Part shown: positions 26,136 to 34,468 of the stretch, in pieces | Layout of the letters: every line of letters starts with the position of its first letter | Numbering within the stretch: position 1 is the first letter of the stretch | NCBI RefSeq assembly: GCF_011022235.1 | Contig: NZ_JAAIYP010000042.1 | Coordinates: 124,001-188,000, forward strand | Source: Magnetospirillum aberrantis SpK | GTDB lineage: Bacteria > Pseudomonadota > Alphaproteobacteria > Rhodospirillales > Magnetospirillaceae | Direction of reading: 5' to 3' | DNA length: 64,000 nt | Made by a program: the position numbers and the translations under genes | Notes under the pieces: model-generated | The model's database searches: none | What the model was told of the DNA's origin: nothing | What the model saw: only the letters and a program-made list of their open reading frames with translations

Positions 26136-26181
26136 TACCGGCAGCAATCCTGCTGGCCGGTTCCTGTTCCTGTTCCTGTTC

Positions 26182-26940
26182 TTATTTCCCCGGCCGCAAG
26201 ACATGGGTGTGGTCGGCGGCGTAAAGCCGCGAATCGGTGAAGTCGGCGCCGTCCAGCACATGTCCCACCAGGATCAGCGCGGTGCGGGTGAAGCCCGCCG
26301 CCTTGACCTTGTCGCGGATGGTCGCCAGCGTGCCGTGCACGAAGGCCTGGTCCGGCCACGATACCCGATAGGCCACCACCACCGGACAATCGGCGCCGTA
26401 ATGAGGGACCAGCTCGTCCACCACCTTCTTCAGGTTGTTGACCGACAAATGAACGGCCAGCGTCGCCTTGCTACGGCCGATGGTGTCCAGGTCCTGGCCC
26501 TCGGGCATGGCGCTGGAGCGCATGGCGGTGCGGGTGATGGTGATGGTCTGGCTGATGTCGGGCAGGGTCAGTTCGGTGGACAGGGCCGCCGCCGCCGCCG
26601 CGAAGGCCGGTACGCCGGGCGTCACGTCGTAGGCGATGCCCAAGGCGTCGAGACGGCGCATCTGTTCGGCGGTGGCGCCATAGATGCTGGGATCGCCGGA
26701 ATGGACGCGGGCCACGTCGTGGCCTTGGGCGTGGGCGGCCTCGATCTCGGCGACGATTTCGTCCAGGTTCATGGACGCGGTGTCGAGCACGCGTGCCCCT
26801 TGCGGCGCTTCGGCGACAATCTCGGCCGGCACCAGGGACCCGGCATACAGGCACACCGGGCAGGTACGGATCAGGTTCAGGCCGCGCACGGTGATCAGGT
26901 CGGGGGCGCCGGGGCCGGCGCCGATGAAATGGACGGTCAT
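26182..26940 (-). CDS. cobM: Precorrin-4 C11-methyltransferase
   Basis: CobM/CbiF methylates C11 of the corrin ring precursor using SAM. The tetrapyrrole-methylase fold is clear from VHFIGAGPGAPDLITVRG, VCLYAGSLVP, VARVHSGDPSIYGATAEQM, VTPGVPAFAAAAA and ITITRTA. The length of 252 residues is normal. It is the last gene of a minus-strand run that begins at cbiX (33256). Four tandem copies of an AACAGG-like hexamer lie just after its stop (26157-26181). Confidence 0.96.
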   Translation of the reverse strand: MTVHFIGAGPGAPDLITVRGLNLIRTCPVCLYAGSLVPAEIVAEAPQGARVLDTASMNLDEIVAEIEAAHAQGHDVARVHSGDPSIYGATAEQMRRLDALGIAYDVTPGVPAFAAAAAALSTELTLPDISQTITITRTAMRSSAMPEGQDLDTIGRSKATLAVHLSVNNLKKVVDELVPHYGADCPVVVAYRVSWPDQAFVHGTLATIRDKVKAAGFTRTALILVGHVLDGADFTDSRLYAADHTHVLRPGK

Positions 26941-26963
26941 GGAGGTTTCCCGTTTCGAGATCG

Positions 26964-28751
26964 TTACGTCAGCTTCTTGGCGTAGCCGCGCGGGGTGTAG
27001 ACCCGTGTGGCGCCGCCCAGGCGCAGGCGGCGGCTTTCCGAACTGCCGACCATCACCAGGGTCAGCATGTCGGCGTGGTCGGGGGTCAACTCGCCCAACG
27101 ACACCACGCGCACGCTTTCCTCGGGCCGGCCCAACTGGCGGGCCAGGATCACCGGCGTCTCGGCCGGGCGGCCGGTCAGCAGGATGTCGCGGGCGCGGGC
27201 CAACTGATCGCGGCGGCGCTGCGACACCGGATTGTAGAAACAGACCACGAAATCGGCCTCGGCCGCCGCCTTCAGGCGTTTCTCGATGGTTTCCCACGGC
27301 GTCAGAAGGTCCGACAGCGAAATGGTGCAGAAATCGTGGTTGACCGGGGCGCCGGCCCGCGCGGCGGCGGCCTGAAGCGCCGACACGCCGGGGATCACCT
27401 GGACGTCGGTGCGCAGCCATTCCACCTTGCTCTCGCGCTCGATCAGCTCGAACACCAGGGTCGCCAGGGCGTAGATGCCGGCGTCGCCGGAACACACCAG
27501 CGAAACGACCTTGCCTTGGCCGGCCAGATCAAGGGCCATGCGGGCGCGGTCGGCTTCGGCGCCCAAATTGCTTTGGTGGCGGGCCTTGCCGGCCGTCGCC
27601 TCGCCCAACAGGTCGAGATAAAGGCCGTATCCCACCAGATCCGAGCTGGCGGCGATGGCGGCGCTGGCCTCGGGGGTGCGCATGGCGGCGGTGCCGGGGC
27701 CGATGCCGACCACGAACAGCTTGCCGCGCGCCCGTCCGACTTGCGCCGGGTCGATGCCTTGGGGGGCGCGGGCGATGGCCACGGTGGCGCGCTTGTTCTT
27801 GACCTTGGGCACCACCAATTCGCTGTCGGGACCGGCGGCGGCCAGGGCGGCGCCTTCCGAGACGCCGGGACAACCGGTTTCCTTCAATACGATATCGGAA
27901 GGATTTTTGAGGCGCGGTGCTTGTTGGTTCAACTCGGCGGCGGTGAAGAACCGTGCCGGCACGCCCAAGGATGCGGCCAGGGCGTGCACCGCCCCTTCGT
28001 CCATCTTGAGGTCGATGCTGGCGACACAGGCGATGGCGCCGGGGGCCAGGGCCTCGGATTCCAGGGTGTCGCGCACCAATCGCGCCAAGTCCTCGGGCGG
28101 GCAATCGCGTTCGCAGCCGACGCCCAGGGCCAGCACCGGCGGATTCAGCAGCAGCTCGGCCTCGTCCGCCGTCACCTGATGGTCGGTGATCCGCACCGCC
28201 GGTTCGGCCTCTTCGGCGAAAGGCAGGTGCTTCAGCCAGCCGGCCTCTCCGGCCTCGACCTCAAGACGCACCGGTTCGCCGGCCAGGAAGGCGGCGGCCA
28301 CCGGCTTGGCCGCCTCGGGATTGGCGACGTGCCAGCCGGGCGGCGGTTCGTCCAGCGCCACCCCCAGCTTGAGGTCGCCGGCGGTGGTGATGGCGGCGTG
28401 GCTCTCCAGGGCGGCGGCCAGCCGGCGCGACAGCTCGTTGGCGCCGTGATGGCCACCCAACAGCGGCACCACGGACGAACCGTCGGGGGCCACCGCCAGC
28501 ACCGGCGGCTCGGCCTGCTTGTCCACCAGCACGGGACCGACGGCGCGGATCAGGATGCCGGCGGCGCACACGCCGATCACCGGTGTTCCGGCCTTGAACA
28601 GGGCGGCAATGTGGGCCTTGGCGTCGGAGAACACCTCTTCCGCCCCCTCGACCCGGCCGGCAAGGCCATGCAGGCGGGCCTCGGGCAGCGCCGCCGTGAT
28701 GCGGCGGGCGACAGGCAGGGCGGCGGGGGTGACGACGACGACGGCGATCAT
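26964..28751 (-). CDS. cobJ: CbiG-CobJ fusion (cobalt-precorrin-5A hydrolase / precorrin-3B C17-methyltransferase)
   Basis: This 595-residue protein joins two enzymes. Residues about 1-335 are CbiG, which opens the delta-lactone and releases the C20 fragment: VIGVCAAGILIRAVGP, VVPLLGGHHGANELSRRLA, LALGVGCERDCP, ASIDLKMDEGAV. Residues about 345-595 are CobJ/CbiH, which contracts the ring and methylates C17: LFVVGIGPGTAAMRTPEA, YGLYLDLL, VSLVCSGDAGIYALA, VIPGVSALQAAAARAGAP, CFYNPVSQRR. Such fusions are known in alphaproteobacteria. The ATG overlaps the TGA of cobI (ATGA). Confidence 0.95.
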   Translation of the reverse strand: MIAVVVVTPAALPVARRITAALPEARLHGLAGRVEGAEEVFSDAKAHIAALFKAGTPVIGVCAAGILIRAVGPVLVDKQAEPPVLAVAPDGSSVVPLLGGHHGANELSRRLAAALESHAAITTAGDLKLGVALDEPPPGWHVANPEAAKPVAAAFLAGEPVRLEVEAGEAGWLKHLPFAEEAEPAVRITDHQVTADEAELLLNPPVLALGVGCERDCPPEDLARLVRDTLESEALAPGAIACVASIDLKMDEGAVHALAASLGVPARFFTAAELNQQAPRLKNPSDIVLKETGCPGVSEGAALAAAGPDSELVVPKVKNKRATVAIARAPQGIDPAQVGRARGKLFVVGIGPGTAAMRTPEASAAIAASSDLVGYGLYLDLLGEATAGKARHQSNLGAEADRARMALDLAGQGKVVSLVCSGDAGIYALATLVFELIERESKVEWLRTDVQVIPGVSALQAAAARAGAPVNHDFCTISLSDLLTPWETIEKRLKAAAEADFVVCFYNPVSQRRRDQLARARDILLTGRPAETPVILARQLGRPEESVRVVSLGELTPDHADMLTLVMVGSSESRRLRLGGATRVYTPRGYAKKLT

Positions 28752-29428
28752 GATTGCACCAGGATCAAGGAGAAATAGGGAGCCTCGGCCGCGTCGGCCA
28801 AGGGAATCAGACGTTGCCGGGCCTGGGTGGCGCGCTCGACCACCAGGGCCTTGTCCGACAGGTTCAGCCGGTCCAGCACGCGGCGCACCTTGGGCAGGTG
28901 GCGGCCGACCTTCATGATCACCGCCGATTGGGCGGCGGCCAACAGCCGTTCGATCTCGGCCTCGGAACGGGTCGCCGGAATGATGGCGACGCCGTCCTCG
29001 AGCGTCGACAACGGTCTGAGCGCCACCGCCGAGGCGGCCATGGGCGAGGCGATGCCGGGCACCACCTCGACGGCGAAGCGGTCGCGCAGCCGGGTCAGCA
29101 GATAGATGAAGCTGCCGAAAAACAGCGGGTCGCCCTCGCATAGCACCGCCACGTCGCGTCCGGCCTCCAGATGGCCGGAGATCGTTTCGGCAGCGGCATC
29201 ATAGGCTGAATCGGTGTCGTCGCGTTCGGGCCGGAACGACAGACGGATGGCGATCTCGGTCCTGGTCCCGGTGACGTGCGGCGCGGCGATGGTGCGCGCC
29301 AGCCCCTCGCCTTCCAGCGGCGCCGGCCAGGCCAGCACCGGGCAGGATTGGATCAGCCGCACCGCCTTGAGGGTCAGCAGTTCGGGATCGCCGGGGCCGA
29401 CGCCGACGCCGTAAAGGGTTCCGCTCAT
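28748..29428 (-). CDS. cobI: Precorrin-2 C20-methyltransferase
   Basis: CobI/CbiL methylates C20 of precorrin-2, committing it to corrin synthesis. The 226-residue protein begins GTLYGVGVGPGDPELLTLKAVRLI and contains AVLCEGDPLFFGSFIYL and VVPGIASPMAASA, all typical. Its start overlaps the stop of cobL and its stop overlaps the start of cbiG-cobJ, both as ATGA, so the three are strictly coupled. Confidence 0.96.
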   Translation of the reverse strand: MSGTLYGVGVGPGDPELLTLKAVRLIQSCPVLAWPAPLEGEGLARTIAAPHVTGTRTEIAIRLSFRPERDDTDSAYDAAAETISGHLEAGRDVAVLCEGDPLFFGSFIYLLTRLRDRFAVEVVPGIASPMAASAVALRPLSTLEDGVAIIPATRSEAEIERLLAAAQSAVIMKVGRHLPKVRRVLDRLNLSDKALVVERATQARQRLIPLADAAEAPYFSLILVQS

Positions 29429-30615
29429 CCCTTCCTCCCCACGAACTGGGTCACCGGCATGGCCGGATGCCAGGTGTGGAAGCCGCCGACCGGGGCCAGC
29501 CGCGACACCGAAAGCCGGGTCATCTGGCCGCCGAAACGGCCGTGCAGGGCGATCAGCGCCGCCTCGCCCTCGGTGGTGACGGCGTTGGCGACCAGCCGGC
29601 CGCCGGGGCGCAGAGCCGCCCAACAGGCGTCAAGAACGCCGGGCGCCGAAACGCCGCCGCCGACGAAAACGGCGTCGGGATCGGAATAGGGCAAGGCATC
29701 GGGGGCCTTGCCCCGCACCACCTCCAGCCCCGGCACGCCCAGGGTGGCGGCATTGGCGGCGATGCGGGCGCAGCGTTCGGGACGCGGTTCGATGGCGACG
29801 GCCCTGCCCCCCGCCCGCATCCATTCGATGGCCACCGAGCCGCAGCCGGCGCCGACGTCCCACAGCAATTCCCCCGGCAACGGGGCCAGCGTCGCCAGCG
29901 TCACCGCGCGGATTTCCTGTTTGGTCAACTGGCCGTCATGGTCGAAGGCGTCGTCGGGAAGGCCGGGTAGCGCCGCCAACAGCCGGGCGCCCCGCCTCGG
30001 CCGGCATTCGATGGCGATGGTGTTGAGGTCGGCGGCCTCCCCTTCCCAGGCTTCGGCGACGGAATCGCGGATGCGTTCGTCCGCGCCGCCCAGATGTTCC
30101 AAGACCACCAGCCGTGACGGGCCGTAACCGGCTTTTTCCAGCAACCGCGCGACAGCCGCCGGGCTTTGGCCGTCCTCGCTCAGCACCAGAAGGCGGCGGC
30201 CGGGGGCAAGATGCAGGTTCAGTGTTTCCAGCGGCCGGCCATGGATGGTCAGGCACAGGCAATCCTGAAGCGGCCAGCCCATGGCGGCGGCGGCCAGACT
30301 GAACGAACCGGGATGGGGCAGCACCCGCATCTCGCCCGGCGAAAGCCAGCGGGTCAAGGTGGCGCCGATTCCGAACCACATGGGATCGCCCGAGGCCAGG
30401 ACGGCCACGTTGCGCCCACGTAATGAATCCATCAGGTCGCGGGCCTTGGCGAACGGGCTGGGCCATTCGTGCTTTTCGGCGTGGCCCTGTACCAGAGTCA
30501 GGTGGCGGGCGCCGCCGACCACCACCTCGGCGGTGTCGAGCAGGGTTCGGGCGGCGGGGCTGAGGCCGGTTACCCCGTCGTCGCCGATGCCGATGACGGA
30601 AAGCCAGGGGGTCAT
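29425..30615 (-). CDS. cobL: Precorrin-6Y C5,15-methyltransferase (CbiE-CbiT fusion)
   Basis: CobL methylates C5 and C15 and decarboxylates the C12 acetate. Residues about 1-200 form the CbiE methylase domain (WLSVIGIGDDGVTGLSPAART, VAVLASGDPMWFGIGATL, HPGSFSLAAAAMGW). Residues about 210-396 form the CbiT domain (DHDGQLTKQEIRAVTLATLAP, LLWDVGAGCGSVAIEWMR, the SAM site). The length of 396 residues is usual for the fused form. It is separated from the upstream cobH fusion by a hairpin-rich 106-bp gap, the only large gap within this run. Confidence 0.96.
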   Translation of the reverse strand: MTPWLSVIGIGDDGVTGLSPAARTLLDTAEVVVGGARHLTLVQGHAEKHEWPSPFAKARDLMDSLRGRNVAVLASGDPMWFGIGATLTRWLSPGEMRVLPHPGSFSLAAAAMGWPLQDCLCLTIHGRPLETLNLHLAPGRRLLVLSEDGQSPAAVARLLEKAGYGPSRLVVLEHLGGADERIRDSVAEAWEGEAADLNTIAIECRPRRGARLLAALPGLPDDAFDHDGQLTKQEIRAVTLATLAPLPGELLWDVGAGCGSVAIEWMRAGGRAVAIEPRPERCARIAANAATLGVPGLEVVRGKAPDALPYSDPDAVFVGGGVSAPGVLDACWAALRPGGRLVANAVTTEGEAALIALHGRFGGQMTRLSVSRLAPVGGFHTWHPAMPVTQFVGRKG

Positions 30616-30721
30616 GACAGGCCTTTCAGGCGCCGGGCGCGGGCCATCCGGCCCGCTTGGCTCGCGCTCGCATCAGCTCGCGGGCCCTCAACGGGCCAGT
30701 CCCTCGCTCCGCTCACTCCAG
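30616..30721 (-). other. Hairpin-rich gap between cobH and cobL
   Basis: The gap holds a perfect 7-bp hairpin GCGGGCC (30639-30645), loop ATCC, GGCCCGC (30650-30656) and a second GGCCC/GGGCC stem near 30680-30695. No T-run follows on the minus strand. It may tune cobL-cobI-cobJ-cobM expression relative to the upstream genes. No B12 riboswitch box is visible. Confidence 0.45.
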
Positions 30722-32248
30722 TCATTCCAATCCCCCCGCCAGGGCGTTGACCGCCGCGGCCGCCATGGCCGAACCACCGCGCCGGCCGCGCAGGGCGATG
30801 AACGGCAAACCCGACTGGATCAGCGCTTCCTTGCTTTCGGCGGCGCCGACGAAACCGACGGCGAAGCCCAGCACCAGGGCCGGGCGCGGCGCCCCCTCCT
30901 CCATCAGTTCCAGCAGATGGAACAGCGCGGTCGGGGCGTTGCCGATGGCCACCACCGCCCCTTCCAGGTGCGGGCGCCACAATTCCACCGCCATGGCCGA
31001 ACGGGTGGTGCCCAGGCTTTTCGCCGCCTCGGCCACGCTGGGATCGTTCAATGTACAGATCACCCGGTTGGCGCGCGGCAGCTTGCGGCCGATGATGCCG
31101 TGCGCGACCATTTCGGCATCGACCAGAATCGGCGCGCCATCGGCCAGCGCCTTGATCCCGGCTTCGGCGGCGCCGTCGCTCCAGGACAGGTCGTCAACCA
31201 CGTCGGTCATGCCGCAGGCGTGGGTGATCCGCACCACCACGTCACGCAGCGCCTCGGGCAGGGTTTCCAGCTCCACCTCGTCGCGGATGGTGCTGAAGGA
31301 CTGGGCGTAGATGGCCGCCGGGTCCTTGACCCAATCGTGGATGTCCACCCGGTCGGGACCGGTCACCCCCAGGATCCAGCCTTCCTCGGTTTCCACGATT
31401 TCACGCTCCTCGACGCTCAGGGTCGGGTCGCCGGCGAACAGCGCACCCAGCCGGCCGTCGTCGTCAAGCCGGGCGTAATGGCGGGCCAGCGCGGTCACCT
31501 GGGCCTTGTCCTTGATCTCGCCCGCAGTCGCGGCCACCGGCAACAGGCCGGGATAAACCTCGGCCAGGACGACGCGCCAGTCGGAACTTTTCGACAGGGT
31601 CTTGAGTCCGGTCTCGAACGGCCATACCCGCGTCACCTCGGCCAGCCAGGGATGGCGGCGCAACGCCTCGAGGCGCGGCAGGCCGGTCAGGGTCTGGCTG
31701 CCGACGCTGCCGGCATAGGCGATCTGCCATACCGGTTTGGTGTTGCTGGCGCGCTGTTCGGTCAGCCGCCGTTCGGCAAGGCCGGCGGTGTCGGCCTTGG
31801 TGGCGGAAAGATGCGCGGTCTCAAGCGCTGCCGGCCGCCCCCAGAACGGCGCGGCGCGGCCCGATACCTGACGGTTCAACAGGTCGGCCACGGCGAAACG
31901 GTTGTTGGCGTTGTCGGCGCCGTCTTTTATTTCGGAGGCGATCCGACGCCACACGCCGCGCCAGTCCTTGGCGCCAAGCCGCGAGGCGAAACCGGCGGGA
32001 AAGCCGAAAGTGAAGTCGAACCCGCACAGCACCGTCAGGCCGCGCGCCGCCAGGTCGCTCAACAGGTCGGCCAATTGCGTCTCGGCCTCGGCCCGTGTCG
32101 GCGGGTTGGCGGTGGCGCGTTCCACCAACCCGCCGGGACCGCGCTCCACACAGGTCCACCAGATGCTGTCGCGACCGTGCTTGGGGCGCGCCTCGGCGCT
32201 CCAGTCCACCATCACATAGGCGTCGAAAACCGGCCCGGCGGTCAGCAT
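30722..32248 (-). CDS. cobH: Fusion of an unknown N-terminal domain with precorrin-8X methylmutase (CobH)
   Basis: CobH/CbiC moves the C11 methyl group to C12, giving hydrogenobyrinic or cobyrinic acid. Residues about 300-508 are CobH: IYAQSFSTIRDEVEL, VVRITHACGMTDVVDDL, ILVDAEMVAHGI, GNAPTALFHLLELM and LGFAVGFVGAAESKEAL. The first 300 residues are not part of any CobH I know. They have a DAYVMVDWSAEARPK start, CGFDFTFGFPAGFA around residue 85, and later VWPFETGLKTL. The paired acidic strands recall an RNase-H-like (DUF429-type) fold, but this is only a resemblance. The gene is 6 bp downstream of cbiX. Confidence 0.88.
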   Translation of the reverse strand: MLTAGPVFDAYVMVDWSAEARPKHGRDSIWWTCVERGPGGLVERATANPPTRAEAETQLADLLSDLAARGLTVLCGFDFTFGFPAGFASRLGAKDWRGVWRRIASEIKDGADNANNRFAVADLLNRQVSGRAAPFWGRPAALETAHLSATKADTAGLAERRLTEQRASNTKPVWQIAYAGSVGSQTLTGLPRLEALRRHPWLAEVTRVWPFETGLKTLSKSSDWRVVLAEVYPGLLPVAATAGEIKDKAQVTALARHYARLDDDGRLGALFAGDPTLSVEEREIVETEEGWILGVTGPDRVDIHDWVKDPAAIYAQSFSTIRDEVELETLPEALRDVVVRITHACGMTDVVDDLSWSDGAAEAGIKALADGAPILVDAEMVAHGIIGRKLPRANRVICTLNDPSVAEAAKSLGTTRSAMAVELWRPHLEGAVVAIGNAPTALFHLLELMEEGAPRPALVLGFAVGFVGAAESKEALIQSGLPFIALRGRRGGSAMAAAAVNALAGGLE

Positions 32249-32254
32249 GGAGGC

Positions 32255-33256
32255 TCAGCCTTCGTGCTTGTGGCCGTCGTCGCGCCCATGGTCGTGGTCA
32301 TGGCTGTGCCCATGACCGTGGTGGTGGTGATGACCGTGGTCGTGGTGATGGTGGTCATGGCCATGGTCATGGTCGGCGTCGGTGCCGATACCGCGCACAT
32401 GGTGATGGTGGCCGGCCTGGACCGCGCCCACCGATGCCTCGTGCCCGACCACCTGGGTCCGGTACTTGCACAAGGTGCAGTTCATGTGGGTCTCGCCCCT
32501 CAGGATCTCCTCGACCCGTTCGACGAAGCTGTCGATGACCAGGGGATGGTCGTTGAGATAGGGGGCGTTGATGAACTCGATGTCCGGGTTGGCGGCCGCC
32601 GCCTCGTTCGCCCAGTCGTAGATGCGCTTGACCAGGATGCCGGTGAACAGGAAGTACGGAAAGACGATGACCCGCTTGTAGCCCAGCTTGGTCACCCGTT
32701 CGAGGGCTTGGTTGACCAGCGGATAGGCGACGCCGGAATAGGCGACCTCGGTCCAGCCGAAGCCCATGCCTTCCCACAGCATGCGCGCCACCTTGGACAC
32801 GTTGGAATTGGCGTCGGGATCGTTGGTGCCGCGTCCCACCACCAACAGTATGGTGTCGGCGCGGGTCACGCCCGGCTTGCCCTTGGCCTCGGCCTCCTCG
32901 ATGCGGGCGCGCGATGCCGCCAACAGCTTGGGATCGACCGCCAGCTCGCGGCCGAAAGTGATGGACATGCCGGGGTTTTCGGCGGCGAAGGTGTTGATTT
33001 CCCACGGCAGGTCGTTCTTGACGTGGCCGGCGGCGAACAACATGCCGGGCACCGCCAGCACGCGGGTCACGCCCTGGGCCTTCAGCGCCTCGAGACCATC
33101 GCGGATGATGGGGCGTGCGAATTCCAGATAGCCGCTTTCCACCGCGTATTGCGGCAGACGTTCGCGCAGGTGGCGGGCCAGCGAGGCGAATTCGGTGGTG
33201 GCTTCGACGTCGCGGCTGCCGTGGCCGCAGATCATGACACCGGTTTTCTCAGTCAT
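32255..33256 (-). CDS. cbiX: Sirohydrochlorin cobaltochelatase CbiX, long form with metal-rich tail
   Basis: CbiX inserts cobalt into sirohydrochlorin (the early-insertion route). The 333-residue protein has two chelatase half-domains: VMICGHGSRDVEATTEF at the start and TILLVVGRGTNDPDANSN in the middle. After the core comes MNCTLCKYR, matching the MxCxxC motif known to bind an iron-sulfur cluster in long CbiX proteins. A tail of about 45 residues, more than half His, Asp and Gly (HDHHHHDHG and similar), follows and is probably a cobalt store. It is the first gene of the minus-strand cob run and is divergent from cobD. Confidence 0.94.
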   Translation of the reverse strand: MTEKTGVMICGHGSRDVEATTEFASLARHLRERLPQYAVESGYLEFARPIIRDGLEALKAQGVTRVLAVPGMLFAAGHVKNDLPWEINTFAAENPGMSITFGRELAVDPKLLAASRARIEEAEAKGKPGVTRADTILLVVGRGTNDPDANSNVSKVARMLWEGMGFGWTEVAYSGVAYPLVNQALERVTKLGYKRVIVFPYFLFTGILVKRIYDWANEAAAANPDIEFINAPYLNDHPLVIDSFVERVEEILRGETHMNCTLCKYRTQVVGHEASVGAVQAGHHHHVRGIGTDADHDHGHDHHHHDHGHHHHHGHGHSHDHDHGRDDGHKHEG

Positions 33257-33382
33257 CGCGTGGTCCTTGCCTTCGTGCGGTTGCCGGCTGGGCCTTGCCT
33301 CCGGCCGGAAATCAGGGCACGGACTATAGGAAAAGCGCGGCGGGGTTGCCACCTTAAATCTCCGGGCGCTAAAGTCCGCCCC

Positions 33383-34378
33383 ATGTTCCCGCTCGGCACC
33401 CAATTCGGCACCGCCCCAGACGCGCTTCTGATGCTGTTCATGGCCCTGGCCGTGGACGCGCTGTTCGGCGAGATGGGCCCGCTTTTCCGCCTGCTGCCCC
33501 ATCCGGTGATGATCCTGGGGCGGCTGGTGGGCGCGCTCGACAAGCGCCTGAACAAGCCGACCCTGCCGGAAGGCGACCGCAAGACCCGCGGCGTGGTGCT
33601 GGTGGTGCTGATGGTGCTGGTGGCCCTGACGGTGGGGGGCGTCATCGCCTTCGTCGCCCGCGCCGTGCCGCATCTATGGCTGCTCGAGGTGTTCGCCGCC
33701 GCCACCTTGGTGGCGCAGCGCGCCTTGTTCGACCATGTGGACGACGTCGCCCGCGCCCTGCAAAACAACGGGCTCGAGGCCGGACGCTACGCCGTGTCGC
33801 GCATTGTCGGCCGCGACCCGCAAAGCCTGGACGAACACGGTGTTTCCCGTGCCGCCATCGAAAGTCTGGCCGAGAATTTTTCCGACGCGGTGGTGGCTCC
33901 GGTGTTCTGGTACGTGGTGCTGGGCCTGCCGGGGCTGGTGCTTTACAAGACGGTCAACACGCTGGACAGCATGGTCGGCTACCGCAACGACAAGTACCGG
34001 GCCTTCGGCTGGGCCTCGGCCCGGCTTGACGACGTCATGAACCTGATTCCGGCGCGGCTGGCCGGGCTGATCATCGCGGTTTCGGCGCTGTTCTCGGCGC
34101 GGGGCAACCCGTGGCGTGCCCTGGTGACCATGCTGCGTGACGCCCGCCACCATAAAAGCCCCAATTCCGGCTGGCCCGAGGCGGCCATGGCCGGTGCCCT
34201 GGGTCTGGCCCTGGGCGGGCCGCGCAAATATCCCGGCTTGGTGGTGGACGAAAAATGGATCGGTTCCGGGCGGGCGCGGGCCACCTTCGCCGACATCGAC
34301 CGCGCCTTGCACTTGTTCTCCGCCGCCTGTCTGGTCGATGCCGGGCTGGTGGTGCTGGTGCTGTGGCTTCAGGCGTAA
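33383..34378 (+). CDS. cobD: Adenosylcobinamide-phosphate synthase (CobD/CbiB), membrane protein
   Basis: CbiB/CobD attaches the aminopropanol side chain to adenosylcobyric acid. The 331-residue integral membrane protein has MALAVDALFGEMGPLFRLLPHPVMILG at the N-terminus, AVSRIVGRDPQSLDEHGVSRAAIESLAENFSDAVVAPVFW, YKTVNTLDSMVGYRNDKY and SPNSGWPEAAMAGAL, all diagnostic, and about five membrane segments. It reads away from cbiX; the 126-bp divergent gap has no B12 riboswitch that I can see. The symbol follows Pseudomonas usage, not Salmonella. Confidence 0.95.
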   Translation: MFPLGTQFGTAPDALLMLFMALAVDALFGEMGPLFRLLPHPVMILGRLVGALDKRLNKPTLPEGDRKTRGVVLVVLMVLVALTVGGVIAFVARAVPHLWLLEVFAAATLVAQRALFDHVDDVARALQNNGLEAGRYAVSRIVGRDPQSLDEHGVSRAAIESLAENFSDAVVAPVFWYVVLGLPGLVLYKTVNTLDSMVGYRNDKYRAFGWASARLDDVMNLIPARLAGLIIAVSALFSARGNPWRALVTMLRDARHHKSPNSGWPEAAMAGALGLALGGPRKYPGLVVDEKWIGSGRARATFADIDRALHLFSAACLVDAGLVVLVLWLQA

Positions 34379-34401
34379 AACCCTTCCTTCCTTGGGGGTG
34401 A

Positions 34402-34431
34402 TTGACCTTTTCCCGTTATCGTCCGAATAAT
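34402..34431 (+). promoter_or_regulatory. Possible promoter of the sensor kinase gene
   Basis: TTGACC (34402-34407), an 18-bp spacer and AATAAT (34426-34431) lie 38 bp upstream of the kinase start in a locally AT-rich stretch. Confidence 0.45.
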
Positions 34432-34468
34432 ACATTTGGGCTAATATGGACGTGGCGGAAGGTGGCGG

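Noticed and set aside
26157-26181. Short tandem hexamer repeat after dapB
   Set aside because: Four near-identical TTCCTG units are real, but this is a simple short repeat in a convergent gap with no sign of function.
33257-33382. Possible B12 riboswitch in the divergent cbiX-cobD gap
   Set aside because: The conserved B12 box and the usual multi-stem leader of about 200 nt are not present. The starts of the other cob genes were also checked by eye without success.
30281-34378. A 1365-codon open frame on the + strand across the cob genes
   Set aside because: It is antisense to cobL, the cobH fusion and cbiX, which have clear family motifs. Only its end (33383-34378) is real, as cobD. Long antisense frames are expected at this GC content.
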